From: Gnetum montanum | Taxonomy: Eukaryota; Streptophyta; Gnetopsida; Gnetales; Gnetaceae | NCBI GenBank assembly: GCA_015680685.1 | Contig: MNCI01018178.1 | Coordinates: 451,191-515,190, forward strand | Length of the DNA: 64,000 nt | Reading direction: 5' to 3' | Part shown: positions 36,087 to 47,286 of the stretch, piece after piece | How positions within the stretch are numbered: position 1 is the stretch's first letter | Layout of the letters: every line of letters begins with the position of its first letter | Made by a program: the position numbers and the translations under genes | Notes under the pieces: generated by a model | What the model saw: only the letters and a program-made list of their open reading frames with translations | Databases searched by the model: none | Told to the model about the DNA's origin: nothing

Positions 36087-37330
36087 CTATCTCCCCATAA
36101 CTAAGTTAGAAAAAGAAGATATAAAAAATTGAGCAAGGTTGTCCATCCATTGAGGTGTTGCTTCCACTAGCTTGCATGGGTTCATAAAAAGGTTTGACTT
36201 ATTGCATGTTGACCAACTACTTTTCTTTGGGCTCTCAAATTTGTAGATCAACATGGCCCTAGAAAGAAAGGTTTCATAAATGATGTAAGGCCCTTTCCAC
36301 AATGTCTAGAACTTAGTTTGTTAAGGTACATGTGTGAGGTTCTAGTAAAGAACCTTATTTCCTAATTGAAATCTCTATTTTTTTATTCTAAGTTCATGAT
36401 GCTTTTTGTTGAATGCCTTGTGCACTTCATTCAAGGATAGAGCTACCAATAAATTTTTATTTAGCACATTTAGGTTGATTTATCTTTCTTTTTGTGTTAG
36501 GCTAAGGTCAAGATCCAAGTCATAGGCTATTGAAAGTGTACAGAGCTCGAATTGGATAGGTAGAGTTGGTAATTTTTCATACACCATCTCATAGGAAGAG
36601 TAGCCTATGGGAAGTAGTAGTATGCCTAGAGGGCATTGTTTAATTTTGTGCTCCAGTCGCTCCTATATTTGTTAATAGTTCTTGTTAGGATCTTTATGAT
36701 CTTCCTATTGGTAACTTCTACTTGACCACTGGCTTGGAGATGGTAGGGTGTTGTTAATTTATGTTCAACCCCCAAGCATTGCATAAGCTTGCAAAAAGTA
36801 GCACCTGTAAAATGGGTTCTGTTGTTAGAAATCAGTGCACACGGCACCCCAAACCTATTTACAACATTTTTTTGTACAAAATGCATAGCAGTGGATGTTG
36901 TATAGTCAATGATGGCTACTGCTTCTAGCCATTTTATGTAGTAATCAATAGTAACCATTATATATGTCTTTCCATTTAACATGGGTGTGATAGAACCCAT
37001 GAAGTCAATGCCCCATATGTTAAAGGGTTCTAGTGGTTGAATTCATTGTTGAGGTCCCTTCATTCATATGGACATCCCACCATCTCATTGATAGCATTTA
37101 CAAGAGCAAATAAATTGGTGGTTTTCCTTAAGCCAATAGTATCCTACCATTAGAATTTTTATGACCATGCATCTTCCTACATAGTGACCCCCACAAGGAC
37201 CTTTGTGAGCATTTTGGAGAATGTGTAATTCATCAATAACAGGTACACACCAACAAACTAGGCCATTGGTGCACACCTTGTAAAGGTGTCTATTGATTTC
37301 CATGAATTGTTTGGCCTATTGAAGAAACTA
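36087..37330 (-). pseudogene. Integrase remnant of A2
   Basis: An N-terminal zinc-binding segment lies at about 37085-37303, with LYKVCTNGLVCWCV, HILQNAHKGPCGGHYVGR and a terminal CSCKC. The catalytic core at 36626-37000 has VTIDYYIKWLEA (first Asp) and QVEVTN (Glu kept). In the second motif the Asp is replaced (ISNNRTHF), so the triad is broken. A C-terminal part at 36087-36302 begins WKGPYIIYETF, the chain-end fold typical of Ty3 integrases. A1 has the opposite pattern, second Asp kept and Glu region altered. Confidence 0.85.
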
Positions 37331-37399
37331 TTTTTTCTTCCTGTAGTCCAAATCTTATTACATCTCTTGAGTAAGAAGATAAGTGAGAAGGCCATCATA

Positions 37400-38710
37400 C
37401 CATTTTGGTTCTGCAAGAATTTGTTCATTTATTGCATCAACAAAGAGGAGTTCATCTCAGAATTTATTAGAGAGTGGCCTCTCCTCCTCTTTATTAGCCC
37501 ATTGTAACTAAGAGAGATGGTTAGTAATCAAATTCTCAGTCCCCTTTTTTGATCTACCATCGTAAGATCAAATTCCTACAAGATCACCAACCACTATATG
37601 ACATGGGGGCTCACTATTGGCTTGTCCATTAGGAAGTAAATGGCATTATGGTCACTATGCATAAATACTTTATATCCAAGCACATAGTGCTTGAATTTTT
37701 CTAGATCATACACCATCGCCATTAGTTCTTTCTCTATGGTGGTGTAATTAAGCTATGTACCCACAATGCTTCAACTTGTGTAGTGGATATAATATGGATA
37801 TTTTTGATCATCCAACTATGTAAGCATAGCTCCCAAGGTGTAATTAGATGCATCTATCATGATATGAAATAATCTGGACCAGTTAAGTGCTCATAGAATT
37901 AGAGTCTCTATGAGCTTCTACTTAAGGCTCTAGAATGTTTTTTTACATTCCTTGGTCCAGATGAATGAAGAATATTTCTTTGTTAGCTTGACCAATAGTT
38001 TTGTAATCTTAGAGAAATTCTCTATGAATCATGTTAGTAACCAGTGTGTCTAAAGAATGACTAAACATCTTTAACAATTTCTATTTGGCAAGTTATTCCT
38101 TAGATGACCCTTATCTTTTTAGGGTCCACCTCAATCCCTGCTTAAGAAATTCTATGTCCTAGTACAATGCCCTCCTAGACCATCAAATGGCTCTTCTGCT
38201 AATTGAGTTGAAAATTTGTCTTCACACACCTTTTAAGCACTTGCTCGAGGTAGTTCAAGGCTTGCTCAAATGTAGCACCATAGGTGGAGAAGTCATCCAT
38301 GAAGACTTTCACTCCGCAACCAATTTGTTGTTGAAAAATGCTCAAGACGAAGCATCGAAATGTTATAGGAGCATTACACAGATCAAAAGGAATCTTTTGA
38401 TATGAAAAAGTCCCTTAGGGACTCATGAATTTTGTTTTGGCTTGATCCTCTAGCGCAATATAGATTTGGTTATAGCCACTATAACCATCTAGAAAACTAT
38501 AATAGCAATGACGAGATATAGTGTTTAATACTTGATCCACAAATGACAATGGAAAGTGATCTTTGAATGTTGCCATACTCAATAGCTAAAACTTGATGCA
38601 AATCCACCACTTGCTGCCTTTCTTTGGCATAATCATGAGTGGACTAACCCACTCACAATCTATAATGGGATAGATAAACCTTACCTTGAGGAGTTTTTTG
38701 ATTTCCTCTT
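37400..38710 (-). pseudogene. Reverse transcriptase and RNase H remnant of A2
   Basis: The minus text parallels A1: RT with the catalytic MDD triplet at 38292-38300, then RNase H text near 37500-37990. It is broken by more stops than A1 and has no long open piece, so assignment relies on line-by-line correspondence with A1. Confidence 0.75.
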
Positions 38711-38723
38711 TAATGATATGATG

Positions 38724-39131
38724 CTAGCATATCCTAGGATCAATCCCTATGAGTTTAAGATATGACCAAGCAAAGGTTGTTGGCCATTTGTTGACCACCT
38801 TCAATAGCATCCATTGTTGTTTAGGAACAAGATTAGCATTGATTATTACTGGCTTGCCATTTGTCAAAAATGCATAATCCATGTTGGTAGGTAGAGTTTT
38901 CAATATCAAGGGCTCTTGTTTAAAATTTTTAGCGATTTGCAACTCTTCCCAATAGGTATCATCATTTGCATTATCAAAGAGTTGGTGATGAACTTGCTTT
39001 AGTTTATCTATGCTTTTAATATAGGCACATGTTAGACTCTTAGCAAGTTTCATGCAAAGTGTGTTGCTTCTAAGATCAGCTATCAACCGTTGGGTGTTCT
39101 CTTGCTTTGTGGCAACTACATATAGGAACAT
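38724..39131 (-). pseudogene. Pre-RT segment of A2 pol
   Basis: An open 135-codon stretch contains KQEPLILKTLPTNMDYAFLT, NLVPKQQWMLLKVVNKWPTTF and KLIGIDPRIC. This is the same linker as A1 4842-5190 and typical of the Athila/Tat group. Confidence 0.75.
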
Positions 39132-39650
39132 TTGGATTTCAAATTCATCTACATACTATTTTCATGCTTTGATGGATGTGCTATTGATAGATTAGATTTT
39201 TTGCACATAGTTTTACTCGGTATCACTATACATGATGCATTCAACATTTTTCTTCTTGATCTTTCCAAATTCATTCTCCTTAGAAATTTTCAAGGAAAGA
39301 TCTCTTATGTCCGTTCATGCATCAATAGTACTCAACCATGCCCTTCCCATAATAATTGGGAAGTCTCCCTTACAATTTTCAACCTTGACCACTAGAAAAT
39401 CAGCACAAACAATGGTTACAATGTCCTTCACAAGTCCCAAAGGAACCATGATTAACTAGTCTACGAATTCTAGATGGATATTACTCTTCTTAAGAGGTGG
39501 TAGGATCCATTCTTTGTACATGTCATGGAAAATTAGATTGACATTGGAACCTGAATCAGGAAGAGCCTTGCATGGCTCATGTCCAATGATCTACAAGTAG
39601 ATGAGAGGACTTTTAGGGTTAGATATTTTCCTGGGAAGGTTGCCAACCTT
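39132..39650 (-). pseudogene. Protease remnant of A2
   Basis: The minus text near 39540-39580 reads ALPDSGSNVN with an intact D-S-G, followed by PPLKKSNIHLEF and FPIIMGRAWL near 39340. The active-site triad is kept, but flanking stops and a small deletion relative to A1 break the chain. Confidence 0.7.
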
Positions 39651-41819
39651 GATCCAATTATATACAACATGGGTTAACATGATAGTGTGGATCTTAGGAG
39701 GTGTTTGGTTTGAAGGGCTCTCAAAAGGATTCGATGCAAAGGATGATGGAGACATAGGATAGCCATTTTCATTAGTCTATGAGAAATTTAGACTATTGGA
39801 TCTAAAGAATGTTGATTTTTAGGATTTGGATTCTGAACCATTTGGCTAGAAAGCCGGCTATAAGTTGATGGCCTTAGTAGTGTTAGGTTGTTGTAATTAT
39901 GATGGAATTTCATCTTGCATAGATGGAGTAGGAGGTAACTGGGTGGAGGATGGAAGAGAATGTGTTAAAGGATGATAAGGATGATAGGGATATGGGGTTT
40001 CTCCTCTAGTAGATGGAGAATGATTTTTGTGATACTTTGGAGGGTAGTAGTGATGCTAAAAAGAAATGTGACTAGAAGAGTCATGTGGAGACATTGGTTG
40101 CTGAACATAGTACCCATATGGATCTAGCTGCCTCTAAGAGTACTACTACCTTGGTGGTGGTATCCCCCATGACTGTGGTTGTTGCCATTGTTGGTATTGC
40201 TCATATGGCTATGGTAGAGCTCCACTTGGATAATAAGTTTGTTGTTGCTAGTGGAACTACCTTGGATTTCCTTGAGGATAATGCAATCTTCTAGGTTCTT
40301 GCCTTCTTGCCAATCTAGAATTCAGAGTGTATGCCCCAAACTCTTGCAAGTGTGACATGATAGAACAACACCTCTTAGGATGTTTGTATTGGTAGATGTC
40401 ACACCTACCATTATCATCTAATTCTGTCTCCACAAGTTCTTCTACTACAGTAGTTATGCCCTTACCCCTTTGGTAGGCACATTCAACTTCTTTCTGCCTC
40501 CTACGATTATGGTCATTACTATGCTCTCTTAATTCTTTTGCAATCTTTAGAGTAGTTTGATATTTTTCATTCAACAAATCCCACATTTTATTTGCCTTGG
40601 TTGAAATTTCAAATAGATTTTCTGATTGGCAGGGTCTTTCTGTTCACCACCTCATCAAGTTGTGATTCCTCCCCATTATCACAAAATCAGACCTCCCTTT
40701 TTCTAATGGAAGGATCCCTATTATATTCCTCAGTACTTTCTTGTTTTTTTAACTCTTCTTCTTCTTTTACTACCTACTCTATTAGCCTTTGGATCTAATG
40801 AACTCCAAGTTCTGATAGTCTTCCTTAGACATAAACCCCAAGAGTTCTTTTCATTTCTGATTTGAGTCCATCTATGATGTGGTGAAGTTGTTCCTGCTGA
40901 GAATAACCATGGCCAAGGCATTGGTGTATGAGAGAATAGTATCTACCCATGGTGGCATCCAAGGGTTCATGTATTCCTTGCTTCTATCCTTAGATTTGCC
41001 TTCTCAAATTAGACACTCGAGAGTACATCTGATATTTATCATTGAACAACTCTAACATTGTACTCCACCTATGGATGGATTTCGGCTCCAAGGACGAATA
41101 CCAGCTTTTGGCTTTCTTGATGAGTATCCTAGGAAATAACTTTAATTTCTGTCAATAATTTTCAATATTTTGTAAGGCATAGGCATCATGAAAGGCTTAA
41201 AGATGTGTTTGCAGATTAGAGTTATATCCCCCCTCAAATTTTGGAATATTGTTCATGTCAAGTCCCTTGATTCGACTATCTTTTACATGCCTAGTTGGAA
41301 CTTTCATTTCCTCTTTGATATTCAATATACTCCAAGTTGCTAGCAAAAGCTCATCATCATCATTATTTCAATGATGCTTCTGATGTCCTCTACTACCCCT
41401 TCATTCATGGTGGGCCTGGCGATCATTATTGTCCTATTATTCACCTTCATCATAGTTGTTCTTTTGGTGGCATTTGTTAGAACTAGAAGAAGATGTAGAT
41501 GAAGAGGATGAAGAAGGAGAAGGACTACCACCACCATGGTATCTACCATTTCCTTTATGTTTTTCACAACCACATTCATTACCTTTCTTGTCATCTTGAT
41601 GCTTGCTCAAGCCCCTACTTGGACTCCCACTTTTGATTGAACTTATATTGTTGATAGTGGATTACAGCTTCATATTGAAGCCCCATTACCAATATCAAGG
41701 GGTGGAGAATCTTCATGTTGAGAGCCCCAAGAAGGAGGATCCTCATTATTATTTTGGTTATGCAAGAACAAGGGATTGGTAAAGTGTTTCTCCTTCATCA
41801 CCTCATGGTGCTTCTCCTA
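39651..41819 (-). pseudogene. gag remnant of A2, N-terminus missing
   Basis: The minus text reads PTRHVKDSRIKGLDMNNIPKF, HDAYALQNIE and YYSLIHQCLGHGYSQQEQL. This corresponds to the capsid region of A1 and A3. A Cys/His segment at 40330-40400 reads CDIYQYKHPKRCCSIMSHLQ. The segment 40257-40586 is open for 109 codons. The N-terminal part stops at the A3 junction (about 41819), at a point equivalent to about 7990 in A1. Confidence 0.72.
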
Positions 41820-42224
41820 GTTCATCATCTTTCTCTTACTCTTCAACATCTAGTTTTAACAAAGATGAACGTAGGTATATAGATAAAGCTTTACTATGGG
41901 GTCAAGATAAAGATAGAAATCAAACCCAATAGCAAAATCAAAGACATCAAAATGAGCATAGACAATATCATCACAATTAGACAACTAGAAATATAGATTA
42001 TCACCATGATATATTTGATATAGATGAACCCTTGTTGGATACTAGAGACCTGACACAGATTTGGAAGGCTATTCAAATACCTCAATCGCATCAAAGGGAT
42101 AGCCACATCAAATGGCTTGATAGGGGCAACATTTCTAAATTTAGGGGAGGCTATAATTTTGATCCACAACATCATTTACAAGCCTTCCATGATGCCTATG
42201 CCTTGCAAAATATAGAACGTAAGT
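41820..42224 (+). pseudogene. gag remnant of A3, first part (before D2)
   Basis: The plus text is Ser-rich (SSSSFSYSSTSSFNKDERRY) and then reads EPLLDTRDLTQIWKAIQIPQ, KWLDRGNISKFRGGYNFDP and AFHDAYALQNIERK. It aligns with A1 EPLLETWSILNIVEEIRIP and AFQDACALQNIKNKW. D2 enters after IERK with a 5-bp duplication. Joining across the insertion keeps the homology to A1, proving D2 is the intruder. Confidence 0.75.
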
Positions 42225-43078
42225 TGAAACACCACAAAAAATTTTGGCTAACACTTGAAGACAGAAATTAAGCTAAGTCATGTTGGTCCTTAGCATGACC
42301 AAGCTTAGAAGCCTCAAAAATAGCATCAAACGAAGTCAAAGCAAGCAAGTAAAAGTTCCCTGTGACCCACAGAATACTACGATGACATTCGGCATCAAAC
42401 TTGGCAAATTTTGAGCTCAAAATACTTGGTTTTCACTAAGTATGCATCCTATACGCTGGCCTACACATGCCCAGGGTAAGGCCCAGCGTACAGCAACTTT
42501 TGGGGCTCAAAAACTCCTCAAAACATGCTAAAGTGGAGTGTCTAGACCCCCCAGGACCTTCCCCAGGGTCCCCAGCAGGTCGCAGGCACTTGAAGATCTT
42601 ATTTTGGGCTCCAAATGATGATCTTCCATTCCTATACGCCCAGCGTATACCATATTTCTAAATTGTACGCACCCGGTCGACATGCCACGTGTCTCCCAAC
42701 CCGATTTTCCCAGTAAACCCCCCCCTATAAAAAGCCCATTTTTCCGTGAATTTAAGGGTTGGAAAAATAAAACTCCCAGGGCGCACAAGAGACATAGACG
42801 TTGCGGACTAGAGCTCCAAAACCCTCTTACGCTGGAGAGCCCTGTACGTCGTACACACAGTCTCTACGCTCCGCCTGCCTTGCGAACTAACCAAGTCATC
42901 CCTGCACACGTCGGGGCCTTTCGTCCGCCTTGTGTCAAAGCCACAACTGTGTTTGGACCGATGCACTTTGTAATCAATTCTCAATACAAAACAGTTTCCA
43001 TTTTGCTCAGATTTATTGTAGTTTTCTTCGTTTTTTAGTTTACGTTTACAGGCTCATTTACATTATCGTGCTTGTTTA
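42225..43078 (+). repeat. 5' LTR of D2 (3' part lost in gap)
   Basis: Matches 48854-49986 except that bases equivalent to 49281-49559 are absent. TATAAAAA is at 42726-42733. The last 220 bases of the LTR, to judge by the other copy, and the primer site fall in the gap. Confidence 0.93.
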
Positions 43079-43323
43079 NNNNNNNNNNNNNNNNNNNNNN
43101 NNNNNNNNNNNNNNNNNNNNNNNNNNNNNNNNNNNNNNNNNNNNNNNNNNNNNNNNNNNNNNNNNNNNNNNNNNNNNNNNNNNNNNNNNNNNNNNNNNNN
43201 NNNNNNNNNNNNNNNNNNNNNNNNNNNNNNNNNNNNNNNNNNNNNNNNNNNNNNNNNNNNNNNNNNNNNNNNNNNNNNNNNNNNNNNNNNNNNNNNNNNN
43301 NNNNNNNNNNNNNNNNNNNNNNN
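43079..43323. other. Assembly gap, 245 N
   Basis: The gap sits exactly where the rest of the 5' LTR (220 bp by comparison with 49987-50206), the primer site and the start of the leader array are expected. About 25 bases would be left for the primer site and array start, so the gap size is plausible but may be an estimate. Confidence 0.95.
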
Positions 43324-43690
43324 TACAGCATCTACGCTGCCAAACTGAAACCCCAGCGTCTACGCTGCTAACAGACTACAGCGTCTACGCTGCCAAACTG
43401 AAATCCCAGCGTCTACGCTGCTAACAGAATACAGTGTCTACGCTGCCAAACTGAAATCCCAGCGTCTACGCTGTTAACAGACTACAGCGTCTACGCTGCC
43501 AAACTAAACCCCAGCGTCTACGTTGCTAACAGACTACAGCATCTACGCTGTCAAACTAAGCCCCAGCGTCTACGCTAACTTTGTTTCAAATTCCTAGCGT
43601 CTACGCTCCTACAGTGTTTTTACGCTTTCTACAGTGCTTTTACGCTTGCTACAGTATTTACGCTGCTACAGTACTGCTACAGTACCACGG
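43324..43690 (+). repeat. Leader minisatellite of D2, 53-bp unit
   Basis: Five units start at 43324, 43377, 43430, 43483 and 43535, the last diverging. Each has two copies of CAGCGTCTACGCTG, a 6-bp inverted repeat around CT. A shorter ctacagtgtttttacgct series follows to about 43690. The array continues into the gap, so the copy number is unknown. Confidence 0.9.
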
Positions 43691-43824
43691 TAGTGTTTTT
43701 CCAACAAAAACACCCAAAACGGGCCCGTTTCAAAGCCGAATTCACTGCGATTCGCACCTACTTCAAACCAGTCTAAGTCCTAACGACCACCAACATCGAT
43801 TACCTTGTCTAAGCACACATTACC

Positions 43825-46800
43825 ATGGAATCATCCCAAAAATCCAATGCACGTGCCCTCATAGTCCCCACACAAGAACAGTATAACTACATCTGTGTGA
43901 AGATTCAAGCCAACCTTCCTCTTGACACCATAGAACAAGAGGCAAAACGAAACTTCGAGCACATATACATGGGAGGTCACGAATTCGTCCCCTCTGTATA
44001 TGACATCATCCCCCTTTCTGAACCTCAGCATAAACTCATCTCCCAGCTCCTTCTGGCAAGGAGCCAAAACTCATGGTGACCCAATGAGGAGCCCCAAAAC
44101 CAACATGAAGTAGATGACTTCGAGGCACAATCTGAACCTAAGGATTCATACCACACCCTCAATCCCCATGCCTACGTGAACCCAGCACTCCATCCTCGCA
44201 TGGGACAGACAACCACTCACCAAGTGTCAATGAGCACACAAGCACCGGTATCCCAACAGAGATTAACCACCCCCATCTCCACCCAGTACATACCACATGT
44301 GCAAACACATGGGGCCACGTTCACTACATCGACCCCGCACATCCAGGGTGTCACTTCACAGTTTGTGGCTAGACAAGGAACCATACCCCTTGTTCAACAA
44401 CCCACTCACTTCAATGTGCCACACCCCACAACCACAACTCTAAACATCGCTCCACAACAACAAATTAGAACCCAACAACCTCCCCAACCAACCAGTCTGC
44501 CTACCGCTCAAGAGTGGGCAGACGTAAAACAGATGATGCAAGTGTTAGCGGATGAGGTAAAGCAACTCAAAGCTGACAACACTGAACAAGTTAAAGTACT
44601 AGATTTCTATCGCGATGATCCAATTAGCTCTTCAGTGCCACCATTAGCTTTACCCAAGGGAATCGCATTGCCCCAGTTAACCAAGTACAATGGGGAGGGA
44701 GATCCAAATGCTCACTTAGTTACATTTCGATCAGAAACTCTATTGCTTCAAGCTTGGCCCCACGCAATCTTGCGAGTGTTCGCTATGTCCTTAACGAGCG
44801 TAGCCTTAGACTGGTACCGAGCCTTGCCTCGTAACTCCATATCCTCTCTAGAGGATTTGTTACATCAGTTCGTTACCAGGTTTAAGTACAACCTCAAGCC
44901 TAAAGCCACACTAGATAGTATGATACAGGTGAAACAAGCACCATTTGAGCCTGTGCAAAAGTTCATCCAACGATGGAGTGCAGCCCTTAACGAACTTCAT
45001 GAGCCCATCCCTGAAAAGTATTTGCTTACAATTCTGAAGGGAGCCATGAATGACTTCATTAAGTCAAAACTGTACTACCTAAGCGCTCAAACGTTGAGCC
45101 AAGCATTCACACAGATCAAGAACATTGAACAAGCTGCACAAGCCAGCAATGACCCCGCCTATGTGGCTTACAAGAACCAACACGTTGCCAAACAAAAGGC
45201 AACAACGGAAACTGTGGCCGCAAGCACAAAAACAACTAACACCAGTACCAACCCGCCTACAACAACAGGGGCCACCCCAAGGCCCAACTTTCAGCGCAAA
45301 GATCGCTCTAAGTACACACCGCTACCTGCGAGACCTTCGGAACTACTAGAGCACCTCCTTAAAGCCGGGCAAATCCAATACAAACACGTAGCGGAGAATG
45401 CTCGCCGAAGACACGATAGGTACTGCGAGCTACTAAGGAATCCCACCTTAGCAGCACCAAATGAGCCCCCAGTTCCACGACACTTCAAACTAGACCAATT
45501 TTGTCATTACCACCAGATGTCTGGTCACAATACCGACACCTGTCATGCGTTAAAGGATGATCTACAAGCAATGATAGAACGGGGCCAACTAAACACCAAC
45601 ACCCTGAATCAACCGAGCAGAGACGATGCCCCCTATGTCATAAACTCCATTGGCATAGATAGTAAGCCTAAACCTGTGCGGCAACCTTTTGTGATTCGTG
45701 TGCCTCCCAGCAAGGCAACAATCCCCTCCACCTCCATGAGCAAGGGGCCTCCCATCGTCATCAAGGTGCCACCTAGAGCATCGATGACACCTTTCGTGGT
45801 CAAAGTACCACCACCACAAACGTCCGCTAAGACGTTAAACTGGCAAGATCCAACGCAATCCCGAGCACCGAAAACACCCTTTGTGGTCAAAGTACCACCA
45901 CAGACGTCCGCTAAGACGTTAAACTGGCATGTTGCACCAACGACAACAGCAAAGAAACCCTTCGTTATCAAGGTGCCACAACAAGCTAGTCAAACAACAA
46001 CGACACCTCCCAAACTACCATTTGTCATAAAGGTGCCACCACGCGATGGCCCCTCACCTACCCAGTGCCCAACCGTAGGAAACATCTCAACCTCCCCTCC
46101 CTTAAGAGTCAACCCTGCCAACAACACGGATAAGCCTACCAAATGGCAGCAGAAGAGGACAAACGAACAACGAACAATACCAACAGCTGAAACAAAGGAT
46201 ACACCTAATATACAACAACTAAACACTGGGGGCCCTACCCCTAATCCCAAACAAACCAGGCCCAAGCCCTCAACCCATATAGAGGCAACCAACACAACGG
46301 CAGACAACACAGACTTTGTAGCTACACTGGCCCAGGTGAAACAAACGCTCAAACAAAAGAACACAACCATGAGTTTGTACGACCTGGTCATGACGTCATC
46401 GGCTCATCGTGAAGCCTTAGCACAAACACTAGCGTCCATTCCTGTTACAGAGAACATCCCTGCTAACATGGAATCCATCCGTGCAATGATTTCACAACAC
46501 ACACCACAAGAATTGGGTTCCAACACCTTAGCCTTCCGTGACGATGCAGTTAAAGTCAACCCCAAACGAGGGGAAGTCACAACAGCTCCATTATCGATTA
46601 GTGTACGTGTTGGGCAATGTACCATTCGTAGAGTGCACGTTGATGACGGTGCGGCAACAAACGTAGTTCTATACTCCGTCATCGACAAACTAGGCATGGC
46701 AGATGAGATCATGCCAACAAAAACCATGTGTTTAAAATCTTTCAATGGATCATGTGTCACAGTTAAGGGCACAATCAACTTAGCCTTTGTGGCAGGTGAA

Positions 46801-47286
46801 CAATTCCCCACTAGCGCAGAATTCACTGTCATAGAAGAGATGCCCAGTTTCAACATGATTCTTGGTAGACCTTGGCTAGCACAACAACGAGCCGTTTCCT
46901 CACCGATACATCAAGAAATCCACCTTCCATACGAAGGTGGACAAGTCATTATACATGGCGACAACACTCCTTTTCAAGCTGACCACAACATGGACATGTC
47001 ACAGGTCTTGAAAGAGGAGCCTCTTGAAGCAACACCCACAACAACAAACACAACACCTAGAGCTAAAATGCCCGAACAAGGGGTAAAAACTGAAAGCCTC
47101 CTAGAGAAAACTAGCACGCCTCCTAGACTATGTCTGACTAAGAAACAACCACATAATCAAGACTCCCTTACGGCCAAAGACACGTCTAATCCCCGCCCAC
47201 TCTTCACCTTTGTTCGTTGTGCATACGTCACCTTAGTTTGCATTGCACTAGCTTGCACGCTTGCATGTGGCCCGAAAAGGCCTTAA
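43825..47286 (+). CDS. gag-protease polyprotein of D2, one in-frame TGA
   Basis: The start chosen is ATG at 43825, in strong plant context (accATGga). The frame runs to TAA at 47284-47286, 1153 codons, with a single stop TGA at 44077-44079. tggTGAccc is probably a deaminated CGA, since the C would be in CpG. A later start at the GTG of 44176 is not expected in a plant. Residues about 298-395 are a Retrotrans_gag-like capsid (ALDWYRALPRNSISSLEDL, FVTRFKYNL). A Cys/His segment FCHYHQMSGHNTDTC lies near residue 560. Six PFVxKVPP-type repeats span about 622-740. Protease has VHVDDGAATN (D940-D941-G942) and MILGRPWL. The final 25 residues are hydrophobic. The particle protein and protease are thus present, with no polymerase. 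D1 carries a decayed copy. Confidence 0.88.

Larger units (their letters stand above)
31136..41819 (-). mobile_element. Athila-like Ty3 element copy A2, lacking its 5' LTR
   Basis: The minus strand carries gag, protease, pre-RT, RT, RNase H, integrase, a 2 kb noncoding block, an additional reading frame, a polypurine tract and a 3' LTR. The order matches A1. Homology to A1 stops at about 41819 within the N-terminal part of gag. There it is joined head to head to A3, so the gag start, primer site and 5' LTR are missing. All domains contain stops. The 3' LTR and extra frame, outside the window for A1, are fully visible here. Confidence 0.88.

Noticed and set aside
43324-43600. Regular 53-bp repeats resembling a CRISPR array
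   Set aside because: Units are tandem without unique spacers, lie in a retrotransposon leader, and the sequence is plant-like.
45291-46856. Several antisense ORFs opposite the D2 gag-protease frame
   Set aside because: They are shadows of a long, C-rich sense frame and show no protein-like features of their own.
44176-47286. Start of the D2 frame at 44176
   Set aside because: This codon is GTG. A plant transcript would start at ATG, and the ATG at 43825 in good context is in the same frame upstream, with homology to the D1 N-terminus.
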